From: Pseudomonas caricapapayae
GTDB taxonomy: Bacteria > Pseudomonadota > Gammaproteobacteria > Pseudomonadales > Pseudomonadaceae
DNA length: 64,000 bases
Assembly: GCF_001400735.1 (NCBI RefSeq)
Contig: NZ_LJPW01000059.1
Coordinates: 34,821 to 98,820, forward strand
Direction: 5' to 3'
Every line of letters begins with the position of its first letter. The first letter of the stretch is position 1. The notes under the pieces are model-generated. The model saw nothing but the letters and a program-made list of their open reading frames with translations, did no database searches and was not told where the DNA came from. Both the position numbers and the translations under genes were made by a program. Of the stretch, positions 1 through 9,680 are shown in pieces.

Positions 1-324
1 ATGTATATAACGGCTGATCAGGGCGTAACTGTATTTCTGGGCCTGTGCGGTCTTTTTGCCCTGATCTACCTGATGCTGACGCCGTTTCAGGTGCGCATTG
101 CGCTTCAAATCGACCCCTCGGGACGCATCGCCGGGCTCATTCCGGGCATGCAACTGCTGGGCTGCGCATTCGGACCGCTATTGGCGTCGCAGTGGGTGTC
201 TGGCGACAACGCTCAACCGGTGCTGCTGGTCAGTGTCTGGCTGTCGGTCACGGCGCTGTGTCTGATTGTGCTGTTGCATCGGCGGGCTGTCGGCAGACAG
301 GTTGGTGTTGCACGTGGAGCGTGA
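1..324 (+). CDS. MFS transporter, C-terminal end (cut by window start)
   Basis: This reading frame is open from the first base and stops at 322-324, so the gene almost certainly begins before the window and the ATG at base 1 need not be its start. The visible 107 residues contain three to four hydrophobic stretches separated by short polar loops and end in a basic tail. That is the usual look of the last helices of a 12-helix major facilitator permease. The substrate cannot be told from this piece. It could be an exporter linked to the siderophore locus that follows, but a fragmentary ABC gene lies between them, so the link is weak. Confidence 0.6.
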   Translation: MYITADQGVTVFLGLCGLFALIYLMLTPFQVRIALQIDPSGRIAGLIPGMQLLGCAFGPLLASQWVSGDNAQPVLLVSVWLSVTALCLIVLLHRRAVGRQVGVARGA

Positions 325-332
325 CGGCGTAG

Positions 333-596
333 CCATCGCGGATTCCGAGCGTGCCGGCCCAGGCGGAAATACTCAAGCTTCTGCAGACCCTGCGCCGTGA
401 TACTGGCATGACCACGATTCTGGTCAGCCATGACATCAACACCGTCGCCCATTTGTGCGATAGGGCAGTGCTGATCCGTCAAGAACGTGTCGAAAGGCAT
501 CGTGATCGTGTCGCTCTGGGTTCACTGGCAGAGGCAGCCTTTGACCGATCATCACCGGAATTTCATGTCAGAAGTGATACAAAAAGCTACGTGTAG
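333..596 (+). pseudogene. ABC transporter ATPase remnant (Dpp/Opp type)
   Basis: The frame encodes a stretch resembling the part of an oligopeptide-type ABC ATPase just after Walker B: SVPAQAEILKLLQ corresponds to the usual DVSxQAQILxLL. It is followed by TTILVSHDINTVAHLCDRA, which holds the H-loop histidine. Walker A, the Q-loop, the signature motif and Walker B are all missing, and a stop (330-332) lies directly upstream in frame. The 80-residue piece therefore cannot be a working ATPase. It is best read as debris left when the siderophore locus or its flank was rearranged. Confidence 0.6.
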
Positions 597-737
597 CGTT
601 TTTCCGGCATTGATTTCTGGTCCGGGTGAATGACCCGGATGCGGCGCAGATCAACGCGTTGGAGGCGAATGACCCCGGTTTCACGCAGCGGCGACGGGCT
701 TTTTGAAAAAAAGAGCGTGGACTCGGGATATAACACT

Positions 738-756
738 AATTAGAATCAGTCTCATT
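738..756. promoter_or_regulatory. Fur-type box upstream of acsS
   Basis: AATTAGAATCAGTCTCATT is an imperfect palindrome (14 of 19 positions symmetrical). It resembles Fur sites of pseudomonads, which carry the core AATGAGAATNATTNTCATT. It sits about 30 bases before the chosen ATG of the sigma-factor gene, where bound Fe-Fur would block transcription. This fits iron-repressed expression of the sigma factor and, through it, of the whole achromobactin locus. The 597-737 stretch before it holds no gene I can recognise. Confidence 0.65.
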
Positions 757-785
757 TGGCGCACCCATCGCTCAAGGCTTTTGAC

Positions 786-1295
786 ATGACTGAAGCAGCG
801 ACGCTCTCACAGCAGACCTTGCATTCCCTTTACCGCGATCATCATGGCTGGCTGGAAAGCTGGCTGCGCAAACGCATGGGGAATGCCTGGGATGCTGCGG
901 ACCTGAGTCAGGATACGTTCCTGCGTGTGCTGTCCAGCTCTCAGCAGATCGCCGATATGCAGGAGCCACGCGCGTACCTGCTGACCGTGGGCAAACGCCT
1001 GCTCAGTAATTTCTACACGCGGCGAAGCCTGGAACAGGCTTACCTGGAAGCACTGGCGCAGTTGCCTGAAGACAGCGTGCCGTCTCCCGAGCAGCGCTGG
1101 CTGCTGCTGGAAACCCTACAGGCGCTGGACGAGTTGCTCGACGGGCTGTCGGCAGTGGTGCGTCGCGCGTTTCTCTGGAGCCAGCTCGAGGGGCTGGGGT
1201 ATCGGGAAATTGCAGAGCGCCTGGGTGTATCCGAACGTACTGTAAAACGTTACATGGCGCAGGCCTACGAACACTGCCTGCTGGTGGAGTGGTGA
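786..1295 (+). CDS. acsS: FecI-type ECF sigma factor AcsS
   Basis: A 169-residue extracytoplasmic-function sigma factor. Region 2 (about residues 10-75) contains DAADLSQDTFLRVL, typical of FecI/PvdS sigma factors. Region 4 near the C-terminus carries the helix-turn-helix GLGYREIAERLGVSERTVKR. The frame also has a TTG at 756, but that lies inside the Fur-type box; the ATG at 786 has an AAGG about ten bases upstream and gives the normal family length. Its stop overlaps the start of the FecR-like gene, the usual sigma/anti-sigma pairing. In P. syringae B728a the equivalent sigma factor, AcsS, is reported to control achromobactin synthesis; position and neighbours here match that assignment. Confidence 0.88.
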   Translation: MTEAATLSQQTLHSLYRDHHGWLESWLRKRMGNAWDAADLSQDTFLRVLSSSQQIADMQEPRAYLLTVGKRLLSNFYTRRSLEQAYLEALAQLPEDSVPSPEQRWLLLETLQALDELLDGLSAVVRRAFLWSQLEGLGYREIAERLGVSERTVKRYMAQAYEHCLLVEW

Positions 1296-2257
1296 TTCGC
1301 TCGACCCCTTCCAGCGAAGAACGCGAGGTAGTACGCAGGGCGGCGCAGTGGCTCGCGCTTCTGGAATCCGGCGGTGCCAGCGAAGAAGATCACGCCATGC
1401 TGCAGCACTGGCGCGATAGCTCTGCCAGTCATGAGCGCGCCTGGCAAAAGGCGCAACAGCTGCGGCAGCGTTTTTTCGGCCTGCCTGCCAATCTGGCTAT
1501 GGCTACTCTGGATCGTCCCGACAAGGCAAGACGCGCGGCGCTCAAACGGGCGCTGGGCGCTGTCGCACTGGTCCCTACCGCCTGGCTGGTGGGCCGTCAG
1601 CTGCCACTGGATGTCTGGCGCGCCGACCTGCAAACCTCCGTCGGCGAACACAAGCGCCTGTCGCTAGCCGATGGCAGCACCTTGCAACTGAACACAGACA
1701 GCGCGGTAAACGTCGATCTGGGTGCACGCCGAATCAGCCTTGTGCGGGGTGAGATAGCACTCAAGGTGCCGGGCAGTGCAGCGCTGACAATCAACGGTCC
1801 TTACGGGCGCATCGTGGTCAGTCAGAGCGAAGTCTGTGTACGTCTCAACGAAAGCGACTGCCGCGTATCGGTGGTCAGCGGTCTGGTGCAACTTTATCCG
1901 TTGCAGGGGCCCGTGCTGGCATTGCGTGCGCAACAGCAGGTCAGCCTCAGGCAGAGCGGAGCAGGGCCGGTCAGCGCCTTCGACGCCTTGCTGCCCGGCT
2001 GGCGAGACGATGTATTGACCGCGCAGAACCAGCAACTGGGGGATTTCCTGCGTGAGCTGGGTCGCTATCGTCCCGGCTTGTTGCGCTGGGAACCGGCACT
2101 TGAAACCCTGCGAGTGACGGGCAGTTTCAGGCTCGACAATACCGACCGCGTACTTTCGTTGCTGGCTGCCAGCCTGCCGGTGGAGGTGCAGATGCGTACC
2201 CGCTACTGGGTCACGCTGGTGCCTCGAAAAAACATTTCGACAAAAAATAATGCGTGA
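1292..2257 (+). CDS. FecR-like anti-sigma / sigma regulator
   Basis: A 321-residue FecR family protein. The N-terminal cytoplasmic part (about 1-90) has the typical DUF4880-like AAQWLALLESGGASEEDHAML segment. A short hydrophobic segment follows (around 95-110), then the periplasmic FecR domain with VGEHKRLSLADGSTLQLNTD and a C-terminal STN-like region. The GTG at 1292 overlaps the sigma-factor stop (GTGA), indicating translational coupling; a second GTG three bases earlier is also possible. It would hold AcsS inactive at the membrane and release it when the receptor encoded next door binds ferric achromobactin. The role is inferred from family and context. Confidence 0.88.
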   Translation: MIRSTPSSEEREVVRRAAQWLALLESGGASEEDHAMLQHWRDSSASHERAWQKAQQLRQRFFGLPANLAMATLDRPDKARRAALKRALGAVALVPTAWLVGRQLPLDVWRADLQTSVGEHKRLSLADGSTLQLNTDSAVNVDLGARRISLVRGEIALKVPGSAALTINGPYGRIVVSQSEVCVRLNESDCRVSVVSGLVQLYPLQGPVLALRAQQQVSLRQSGAGPVSAFDALLPGWRDDVLTAQNQQLGDFLRELGRYRPGLLRWEPALETLRVTGSFRLDNTDRVLSLLAASLPVEVQMRTRYWVTLVPRKNISTKNNA

Positions 2258-2327
2258 AGCTGTCCCTTTTTTTTGTCTCGCTGGTCATTTCAGGTAAGTG
2301 CACAAAAAAATACGAGAGTTTCCCTCT

Positions 2328-4730
2328 ATGTCCGCAGTGTCTTCCTACCGTTTGCGTCCGCTTTTGCATTTCAGCCTTTTGCTGACGTTGAGTTCCAGTC
2401 CGTTGTTTGCCTCGACCAGTTGGGCCGAAACCTCGGGCAGGCGTGCCTATGAAGTGCCTGCCGGCAGCCTGAGCGCCGCGCTTACCCGTTTTGCCGGTCA
2501 GGCCGGGGTCAACCTGTCGGTAGATCCCGCATTGGTGAACGGTCGAAACAGTTCAGGTCTGTCTGGCGAGTTTGCGGTTGAGGAAGGGTTTGCACGCCTG
2601 CTGCAAGGTTCCGGCCTGCAACTGGTGCCGGTCGGTGAACAGGCCTACACACTGGTCCCGGCCCCTGAAGGCGCTGGTTTGCAACTCGCACCTACCTCGA
2701 TTGTCGGTGATAGCGGTTCTACGGACGGCCAGGAGTACGCAGGTGGCCAGGTGGCCCGCAAAGGTTCGCAAGGGATGCTGGGTTCTCGGGATTTCATGGA
2801 AACGCCTTTCAGCATGACCACTTACACCAAGGACGCGGTGAAAAACCAGCAGGCCCGCACCCTGGGCGACCTGATTGCCAGCGATCCTTCGGTACGTGCC
2901 ACCAACCCGGCAGGCGGGCGCTACGAACAGTTCACCATTCGCGGCTTCAGCCTGTTCAACAGTGATGTCTCCTACAACGGCTTGTACGGCATCCTGCCCA
3001 CCTACACGATCGACATGGAAATGGCCGAACGGGTGGACATTCTCAAGGGACCAAGCCAGTTGATTAATGGCATTTCGCCGCGCGGCAGTGTCGGCGGCGG
3101 AATCAACGTGGTCCCCAAGCGTGCAACGGATAAACCCATCACCGAGCTGACCACCAGCTATGCCTCCAAAGGGCAGGCGGGCGCAGCCGTGGATGTGGCA
3201 CGCCGGTTCGGTGAAGACGACAAGTTCGGTATCCGTTTCAACGGCGTCAAACAGTCCGGCGACACGGAATGGGATCATCAGAGCGTTGATCGCGACATGG
3301 CCGTGCTGGGCCTGGATTTCCGCGGCGACCGTCTGCGTCTGTCAACGGATATCGGGCACACCGAACGTGACACCGATGCCCCTCAGGAGCGCGTGCAGGT
3401 AGGTGCCAATGCGAAGGTACCGAATGCCAACGATGTTCGTGACAACTATGCGCAGTCCTGGAGCAAGGCACGTACCCGGGATACCTTCGGCGCAGTGAAT
3501 GCCGAATATGATCTCAGCGACTCGGTCATGCTGTACGGCGGTGTCGGTGCGCGTAAGAGTAACCACGATTTCCTTCGTCATGCGGTATCGGTCACCAACG
3601 ATGCAGGCGACTTCAGCGTTCAGCCGCGTGACTTCACGCGTGACGAAAATGTCCGCACGGCCACCGCTGGCGTGCGCAACTGGTTCCATACCGGGCCGGT
3701 CAGTCACGAAGTCAATCTGGCCGCCAGTTATTTCTATATGGACTTTGAAAACGGCGGTGCACGTTATGCTGCCGCGCCCAGCAATCTCTATAACCCGGTC
3801 GATACGCCGACACCTGCCAACCCCACGCGTGCCGACTCCAAGGTTTACACAGAAAACCGTTTCAGCGGCGTTGCCCTTACCGACACACTGGGTTTCTTCG
3901 ATGATCGCCTTCTGCTGACACTCGGTGCGCGCTGGCAACGCGTCAAGGTTGATGACTGGACCGACGACGTCAAAGGCGACACGGCATACGACGAGGAAAA
4001 GGTCTCTCCATCAGGCGGCATTCTGTACAAGGTGACCGACGATCTGTCCGTGTACGCCAATTACATGGAAGGCCTGAGCCAAGGCAAGATCGCTCCGTCG
4101 ACCTCGGTGAACGAAGACCAGATCTTCCCGCCGTTCGTCAGCCGGCAGGTTGAGGTGGGGGCCAAGTATGACCTGGGGTCATACGCCTTCACCGCCAGCG
4201 TATTCCGGATCAAGCAACCAGCCTATGAAACCAATACGACGTCGCGAGTCTTTGGTCCGAACGGCAAGCGCCGCAACGATGGTGTCGAGCTGACCATGTT
4301 CGGCGAACCTCTCAAGGGCTTCCGCCTGCTGGGCGGTCTGATGTACATCGACAGCGAACTGACCAACACCGTCAACGGTGCGTTCGACGGCAACCGGGCT
4401 CCGGCCACACCCAAATACAACGTCAATCTGGGGGCCGAATGGGACGTGCCAAGCGTCAAGGGCCTGACCCTGACCGGCCGTGGCATCTATACCGGCTCGC
4501 AGTACCTGGACCAGGCCAACAGCAAAAGCATCGACTCTTCCGAGCGCTTCGACGTAGGCGCGCGGTATGCGTTCAAGGTCGATCAGAAGGACATCACGTT
4601 GCGCGCCAACGTCGAGAACGTCATGAATAAGTACTACTGGAGTTCGGCCGGCGCATCGGATGACAGCGAACCGGGGCTGACCCTGTCGACACCCAGGACC
4701 TATCTGCTTTCAGCCACTATCGGGTTCTGA
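2328..4730 (+). CDS. TonB-dependent ferric-siderophore receptor (transducer type)
   Basis: An outer-membrane receptor of 800 residues from the ATG at 2328; an in-frame GTG at 2298 would add ten residues, but the ATG leads directly into a signal peptide ending near STSWAE. After cleavage there is an STN signalling domain (YEVPAGSLSAALTRFAGQAG onward, about 40-115). That domain marks receptors that signal through a FecR/sigma pair. A plug domain follows (GDLIASDPSVRATNP, FTIRGFSLFN), then a beta barrel ending in the aromatic C-terminus ATIGF. Sitting between the sigma/FecR pair and acsF, it is the expected achromobactin receptor (called Acr in Dickeya). Expression is probably under Fur and AcsS. 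Confidence 0.9.
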   Translation: MSAVSSYRLRPLLHFSLLLTLSSSPLFASTSWAETSGRRAYEVPAGSLSAALTRFAGQAGVNLSVDPALVNGRNSSGLSGEFAVEEGFARLLQGSGLQLVPVGEQAYTLVPAPEGAGLQLAPTSIVGDSGSTDGQEYAGGQVARKGSQGMLGSRDFMETPFSMTTYTKDAVKNQQARTLGDLIASDPSVRATNPAGGRYEQFTIRGFSLFNSDVSYNGLYGILPTYTIDMEMAERVDILKGPSQLINGISPRGSVGGGINVVPKRATDKPITELTTSYASKGQAGAAVDVARRFGEDDKFGIRFNGVKQSGDTEWDHQSVDRDMAVLGLDFRGDRLRLSTDIGHTERDTDAPQERVQVGANAKVPNANDVRDNYAQSWSKARTRDTFGAVNAEYDLSDSVMLYGGVGARKSNHDFLRHAVSVTNDAGDFSVQPRDFTRDENVRTATAGVRNWFHTGPVSHEVNLAASYFYMDFENGGARYAAAPSNLYNPVDTPTPANPTRADSKVYTENRFSGVALTDTLGFFDDRLLLTLGARWQRVKVDDWTDDVKGDTAYDEEKVSPSGGILYKVTDDLSVYANYMEGLSQGKIAPSTSVNEDQIFPPFVSRQVEVGAKYDLGSYAFTASVFRIKQPAYETNTTSRVFGPNGKRRNDGVELTMFGEPLKGFRLLGGLMYIDSELTNTVNGAFDGNRAPATPKYNVNLGAEWDVPSVKGLTLTGRGIYTGSQYLDQANSKSIDSSERFDVGARYAFKVDQKDITLRANVENVMNKYYWSSAGASDDSEPGLTLSTPRTYLLSATIGF

Positions 4731-5091
4731 GTCGAATCGGGTCCTAAACCGACGCGAGTGCCCAGGGACGGGCTTACCCGCGTGCTGAACAAACTGGAAG
4801 TACGCAACGAGGTATAAACAGGCAGCGATAACATAATCAATGTAGCGACAGTGACAGAAGCATCGGTTATTTCAATATTCTGTTTCTGCGTTGTAGACCT
4901 GTCACACGTGCCCATCCAAGTAAAGGCACTTTAAATATTACCGATCTTAAGACTGGCCCGTTCGCGCGCCTTGCAACTTATCGCGCGCGCACGCTCGGAC
5001 ATTTAAATTTTCATCGTATTTTTAATACAACGGGTTGCACTTTCAGGGAAATGATAATAGTTTGCATCCGGAATCCAGCGAGGACTTACAG
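4731..5091. other. Gene-free leader between receptor and acsF
   Basis: No convincing coding frame. A weak hairpin (GCCC/GGGC inside ACGCG/CGCGT, 4753-4784) follows the receptor stop but has no T-run, so it is not a clear terminator. The 4990-5040 part is AT-rich (TTTAAATTTTCATCGTATTTT), as expected for a promoter. A Fur-like box lies further down and is listed separately. Confidence 0.5.
5047..5067. promoter_or_regulatory. Fur-like box upstream of acsF
   Basis: GAAATGATAATAGTTTGCAT resembles the Fur consensus GATAATGATAATCATTATC, with its left half and centre well kept and its right half poor. It lies 25-45 bases before the acsF ATG. This suggests the biosynthetic operon has its own iron control in addition to AcsS. 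The alternative TTG start at 5035 for acsF would place the box inside the coding region, which is one reason to prefer the ATG at 5092. Confidence 0.5.
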
Positions 5092-6468
5092 ATGTTGAAT
5101 AATGGCCTATTGCACTCTACTACGTCGCAGAAAACCAATGCCAACTATCTGGACCGGCAGAGCCAGTTTGAATCCAATGTAAGAAGTTACCCGCGAAAGT
5201 TGCCATTGGCCATCGCCAAAGCGCACGGAGTGTGGGTGACGGATGTTGAAGGCACCACCTACCTGGACTGCCTGGCCGGCGCCGGAACGCTAGCGCTAGG
5301 CCACAATCACGAAGCCATCATGGCCAGTCTCGACAGCTTCCTGACGTCCGGAATGCCGATGCACACCCTCGACCTGACCACAGCGGTGAAGGACGCCTTC
5401 AGCGAAACGCTGCTGAGTCTGCTGCCGGGGCAGGGACGCGATTACTGCCTGCAGTTCTGCGGTCCATCCGGTGCCGATGCTGTCGAAGCCGCGATCAAGC
5501 TGGCCAAGACTGCTACCGGACGCCACAACATCATCAGCTTTTCCGGCGCTTACCATGGCATGACCCACGGAGCCCTGGCGCTGACCGGCAACACTGCGCC
5601 GAAGAATGCTGTCGCCAACCTCATGCCTGGTGTGCAATTCCTTCCGTACCCCCATGAGTACCGCTGTCCCCTGGGCATTGGCGGTGAAGCCGGCACGGAT
5701 GCGCTGAGCTACTACTTCACCCAGTTCATCGAAGACGTGGAAAGCGGCGTATCCCTGCCAGCCGCTGTGATTCTGGAAGCGGTACAGGGCGAAGGCGGCG
5801 TCAACCCGGCACCTGCCACATGGCTGCGGCAGATTCGCGAGGTGACCCGCAAGCACGGCATTCTGCTGATTCTGGATGAAGTGCAGGCGGGCTTCGGACG
5901 TACCGGCAAGATGTTCGCCTTCGAACACGCCGGGATCGAACCCGACATCATCGTCATGTCCAAGGCGGTTGGCGGCGGCCTGCCGTTGGCCGTGCTCGGC
6001 TTCAAGCGCGAGTTCGACGCCTGGGCACCGGGCAATCACGCGGGCACGTTCCGCGGTAATCAGATGGCGATGGCCACCGGCCTTGCGACGCTTGAGGTGC
6101 TGCAACGGCAGAACCTCGCTGCCCAGGCTGCCAAACGGGGCGACTGGCTCAAGGAGAAGCTCGGCCTTTTGCAACAACGCTACCCGATGATGGGCCAGGT
6201 GCGCGGACGCGGGCTGATGCTGGGCATCGAGATCGTCGATGAGCGCAAGCCGGCCGACCGCCTCGGCAGTTTGCCAATGGACCCGGAGCTGGCAGTTGCG
6301 ATTCAGCAGCACTGTTTCAGGCAAGGATTGTTGCTTGAGCGGGGCGGCCGAAATGGCAATGTCATCCGTTTGTTGCCGCCGTTGATCATTACCGAAGAAC
6401 AATGCCAACTGGTGGTTCAGCGATTCGAGGATGCCCTCAAGGCAGCCGTGGCCCAGCGCCGCAAATAA
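5092..6468 (+). CDS. acsF: Diaminobutyrate--2-oxoglutarate aminotransferase AcsF
   Basis: A class-III PLP aminotransferase of 458 residues. The PLP ring-binding aspartate is in LDEVQAGFG (D262), and the catalytic lysine is in [10 protein letters not shown] (K291). It should convert aspartate semialdehyde and an amino donor to L-2,4-diaminobutyrate, a building block of achromobactin. The ATG at 5092 is preceded by a GAGG eight bases upstream. It is the first gene of the biosynthetic run acsF-acsD-acsE-yhcA-acsC-acsB-acsA, the same order reported for Dickeya and P. syringae. Family membership is clear from sequence; the diaminobutyrate assignment rests on context. Confidence 0.9.
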   Translation: MLNNGLLHSTTSQKTNANYLDRQSQFESNVRSYPRKLPLAIAKAHGVWVTDVEGTTYLDCLAGAGTLALGHNHEAIMASLDSFLTSGMPMHTLDLTTAVKDAFSETLLSLLPGQGRDYCLQFCGPSGADAVEAAIKLAKTATGRHNIISFSGAYHGMTHGALALTGNTAPKNAVANLMPGVQFLPYPHEYRCPLGIGGEAGTDALSYYFTQFIEDVESGVSLPAAVILEAVQGEGGVNPAPATWLRQIREVTRKHGILLILDEVQAGFGRTGKMFAFEHAGIEPDIIVMSKAVGGGLPLAVLGFKREFDAWAPGNHAGTFRGNQMAMATGLATLEVLQRQNLAAQAAKRGDWLKEKLGLLQQRYPMMGQVRGRGLMLGIEIVDERKPADRLGSLPMDPELAVAIQQHCFRQGLLLERGGRNGNVIRLLPPLIITEEQCQLVVQRFEDALKAAVAQRRK

Positions 6469-6694
6469 ACAGTTCGACACAGCACACAAGTAACAGGGTC
6501 ACCGCGCGCACACCAGAACATGCAAACAACGTTTGACTGAGCGAATCAATCGCACGCCGTGCAAACACTTATACCGTGGCGGGCTATAGGCAATAAGCCA
6601 TATAGACAGTTGAGCCGTTGTGCTTCAAGCGGTACACCCGCGCTTGTTGCAACGTCATTTAAACAGTAAGCGTCAAGGCGACTGTGGAGCAGAC

Positions 6695-8479
6695 ATGACC
6701 AATACCGATCGCACCGTTTTATCAAACATGGTGAGCGAACTGGCAACCACTCGTGCATTACTTAATTGCCTGATCAAGGAGTTTGCATTGCCCGAACACT
6801 GCCTTCATTACACCTGGCCCCAAGGCATGCAAGGTATTGCACCGGGCAGTTTTGTGGATGGCGGACAATGGAAAGGCATTCCACTGACCATCAGCCTGCC
6901 CAATCAGCAACAATTCTTTGTGCTGGTGGACCGCCGTGACCATCTGGGCAGTCATCGCTACCTTTCCGATGTTTACGCACGCCAGGGGCAGGGCACCTGG
7001 CACTGCCTGGCCTTTGCCGAGTTCGTACGGCAACTGCTGGCGGCCTGCGAGCACATGACCCGGGCCAGCAATGACGAGCTGCTCGATCAGGTTCTGCAAA
7101 GCCAGCACCTGACGGCTGCCATCGTTGCCCACAACATGACCGGTCAGCACCCGGCGCCCCTCAGCGGCTACCTGGCGAGCGAACAGGGCTTGTGGTTCGG
7201 TCATCCCAATCACCCGGCCCCCAAGGCGCGTCTGTGGCCGGCACATCTGGCTCAGGAGACTTACGCACCCGAGTTTCAGGCGCAGACCGCGCTGCATGTG
7301 TTTGAAGTGCCGCTGGACGGGCTGCGGATTACCGCCAATGGTTTGAGCGAGTCGGAGGTGATGGCAGGGTTCGCCGACCAGTCACGGGCGCGACCGGGGC
7401 ATGCTCTGATCTGCATGCATCCGGTGCAGGCCCAACTGTTCATGCAAGACCGTCGCGTACAACGCCTGATCGAGCTCGGGCAGATCAGCGATCTCGGCAC
7501 CAGCGGACCGCTTGCCAGCCCGACAGCTTCGATGCGCACCTGGTACATCGAAGGGCATGACTACTTCATCAAGGGCTCACTGAACGTACGCATTACCAAC
7601 TGCGTTCGGAAAAATGCCTGGTACGAACTGGAAAGCACGCTGATCATCGACGAATTGTTTCAGCGCTTGCAGCAGACGCGCCCGGAAACCCTGGGCGGCC
7701 TGTCCACCGTGGCCGAACCCGGTTCGATGAGCTGGGCTCCAGCAGGCGCAAGCGAGACTGACGGCCACTGGTTTCGCGAACAGACGGGCGCAATTCTGCG
7801 GGAAAATTTCTGCCGCCGGTCCGGCGCAGACTGCAGCGTGATGGCGGGCACCCTGTTTGCACGTGATCTGCGTTCACGCCCATTGGTGCATGACTTCCTG
7901 CAGGGTTTCAACGGCGGCGCACTGGAGGACCGGCACCTGCTGGACTGGTTCGACGAGTACCAGTCCTTGCTGCTGCGCCCGGTCATGGCGCTGTTCTTCA
8001 ATCATGGCATCGTGATGGAGCCGCATTTGCAGAATGCGGTACTGATTCACGATAACGGTCGTCCGCAACAACTGCTGCTGCGCGACTTCGAAGGCGTCAA
8101 GCTGACTGACGAGCTGGGCATCAAGGCTATTCAGGTCGGGCTGCACCCACGGATTCGTCAGTCATTGCTCTATACACGCGAACAGGGCTGGAACCGCATC
8201 ACCTATTGCCTGCTGATCAACAACTTGTCCGAGGCTGTGCTGGCCTTGAGCTGGGAGCGTCCGCACCTGGCCCCGCAGATGTGGCAACGGGTCGAGCAGC
8301 AGTTGCAGCGGATTCGTGACGAACTGGTGCTGCCTGCGCCAGAGCTGGACGCGCTGATCGCCGGCCAGCCGATCGCCTGCAAGACCAACCTGAAGGTCCG
8401 GCTTGCCGCCAAGGCCGACCGTGAGGCCAATTATGTGCGCCTTGCCTCACCGTGGGGTACGGAGGCACGTTATGCATAA
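6695..8479 (+). CDS. acsD: NIS synthetase AcsD (IucA/IucC family)
   Basis: A 594-residue NRPS-independent siderophore synthetase. IucA/IucC hallmarks are visible: the HPVQAQ motif (ICMHPVQAQLF, near residue 240), KGSLNVRITNCVRKNAWYEL, and the C-terminal FhuF-like half with GIVMEPHLQNAVL and LLRDFEGVK. In Dickeya, AcsD joins L-serine to one prochiral carboxyl of citrate in an ATP-dependent reaction, the first committed step. The ATG at 6695 has a GGAG eight bases before it; the longer frame from 6620 lacks such a site. The end overlaps acsE by eight bases. Confidence 0.9.
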   Translation: MTNTDRTVLSNMVSELATTRALLNCLIKEFALPEHCLHYTWPQGMQGIAPGSFVDGGQWKGIPLTISLPNQQQFFVLVDRRDHLGSHRYLSDVYARQGQGTWHCLAFAEFVRQLLAACEHMTRASNDELLDQVLQSQHLTAAIVAHNMTGQHPAPLSGYLASEQGLWFGHPNHPAPKARLWPAHLAQETYAPEFQAQTALHVFEVPLDGLRITANGLSESEVMAGFADQSRARPGHALICMHPVQAQLFMQDRRVQRLIELGQISDLGTSGPLASPTASMRTWYIEGHDYFIKGSLNVRITNCVRKNAWYELESTLIIDELFQRLQQTRPETLGGLSTVAEPGSMSWAPAGASETDGHWFREQTGAILRENFCRRSGADCSVMAGTLFARDLRSRPLVHDFLQGFNGGALEDRHLLDWFDEYQSLLLRPVMALFFNHGIVMEPHLQNAVLIHDNGRPQQLLLRDFEGVKLTDELGIKAIQVGLHPRIRQSLLYTREQGWNRITYCLLINNLSEAVLALSWERPHLAPQMWQRVEQQLQRIRDELVLPAPELDALIAGQPIACKTNLKVRLAAKADREANYVRLASPWGTEARYA

Positions 8480-9680
8480 GTTGCCGGAAACCGTGCTGGC
8501 CGCCATCAAAGAAGCCCAGGCGCTTGAAACCGACCCGCTGGCGGCTTTTGTCTACGATCTGGACGCCTTGCAGCAACACGTCAGCGAGGTCATGGCAGCT
8601 CTGCCTGCGGGCGTCGAGTTGTACTACGCGATCAAGGCCAACAGCGAAGCGCCAATGCTGGAAACCCTGGCACCGCTGGTCAGTGGCTTCGAAATCTCCT
8701 CCGGGGGCGAAATCGAGCGGGTGATGGCCTGTCCGACACGCAAGCCCTATGTGTTCTCCGGCCCTGGCAAACTTGATTCCGATCTGCGCTCGGCGCTGCT
8801 CAACAAGGTTGAGGCCATCCATCTGGAGAGCCTCAATGAAATTGCCCGCCTGCAACGTCTCGCCGAACAGACGGGACGGGTGCAGGCCGTGTTCCTGCGC
8901 ATCAATCCCCACCTGCCCGCCGCACAGTCGAGCAAGCTGGCAATGGCCGGCACAGCGACCCCGTTCGGCATTGACGAAGCCGATCTGGCCGAAGCCGTCG
9001 GACGCGTAGACAGCGCCAGCCACCTGACGCTCAAAGGCTTCCATGTACATGCCATGTCGCATCAATTGTCGGTCGAACGTCACGAGCAGTTGCTGGATTT
9101 CTATCTGCAGCGCTGGCAGGAGTGGAAGGCGCTGGCCAGTTACCCGGACCAGTTGACCCACTTCAACGTTGGCGGCGGCATTGGCGTCGATTACCTGAAC
9201 ACCCGGCAGTTCGACTGGCAGCGCCTGTGTCGCTATCTGGAAAAGCGTCTGGGCGAACAACATGACGCACCGATCCTGCGCTTTGAGCCGGGCCGTTTCA
9301 TCAGTGCCTACTGCGGCTACTACGCCATTGAGGTCCTGGACAGCAAAACCAGCCACGGCGAGCATTTTCTGGTGTGTCGGGGCGGCACTCATCAGTTTCG
9401 CCTGCCGGTCGCGCAAAGCCATGACCATCCGGTTATCCATCTGCCGGGCAGGCCGGCGACTGCTGCCTCGGAAGAGCGGGCCTACACCGTTGTCGGGCAA
9501 CTGTGCACGCCCAAGGACGTACTCAGCCGCCGCCAGTCGCTCAAGGGCGTGAGCATCGGTGATCTGCTGGTTCTGCCGCTGGCCGGGGCGTATGGCTACA
9601 ACATCTCGCATGTCGATTTTCTCTGCCATCCACGACCGGCACAGCACTTCGTGCGTAACGGCGAACGGGTTCGCCAATGA
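8472..9680 (+). CDS. acsE: PLP-dependent decarboxylase AcsE
   Basis: A 402-residue fold-III decarboxylase of the diaminopimelate/ornithine decarboxylase group. The PLP lysine lies in YYAIKANSE (K55), the glycine-rich phosphate loop in NVGGGIGVDY, and the second domain has the PGRF(I) and CTPKD segments. In the achromobactin pathway it is thought to decarboxylate the serine moiety, giving the ethanolamine linker. Start chosen at the ATG preceded by GGAGG (8462-8466), overlapping acsD; the stop overlaps the next start (ATGA). Chemistry on the exact substrate is inference from the Dickeya pathway. Confidence 0.88.
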   Translation: MHKLPETVLAAIKEAQALETDPLAAFVYDLDALQQHVSEVMAALPAGVELYYAIKANSEAPMLETLAPLVSGFEISSGGEIERVMACPTRKPYVFSGPGKLDSDLRSALLNKVEAIHLESLNEIARLQRLAEQTGRVQAVFLRINPHLPAAQSSKLAMAGTATPFGIDEADLAEAVGRVDSASHLTLKGFHVHAMSHQLSVERHEQLLDFYLQRWQEWKALASYPDQLTHFNVGGGIGVDYLNTRQFDWQRLCRYLEKRLGEQHDAPILRFEPGRFISAYCGYYAIEVLDSKTSHGEHFLVCRGGTHQFRLPVAQSHDHPVIHLPGRPATAASEERAYTVVGQLCTPKDVLSRRQSLKGVSIGDLLVLPLAGAYGYNISHVDFLCHPRPAQHFVRNGERVRQ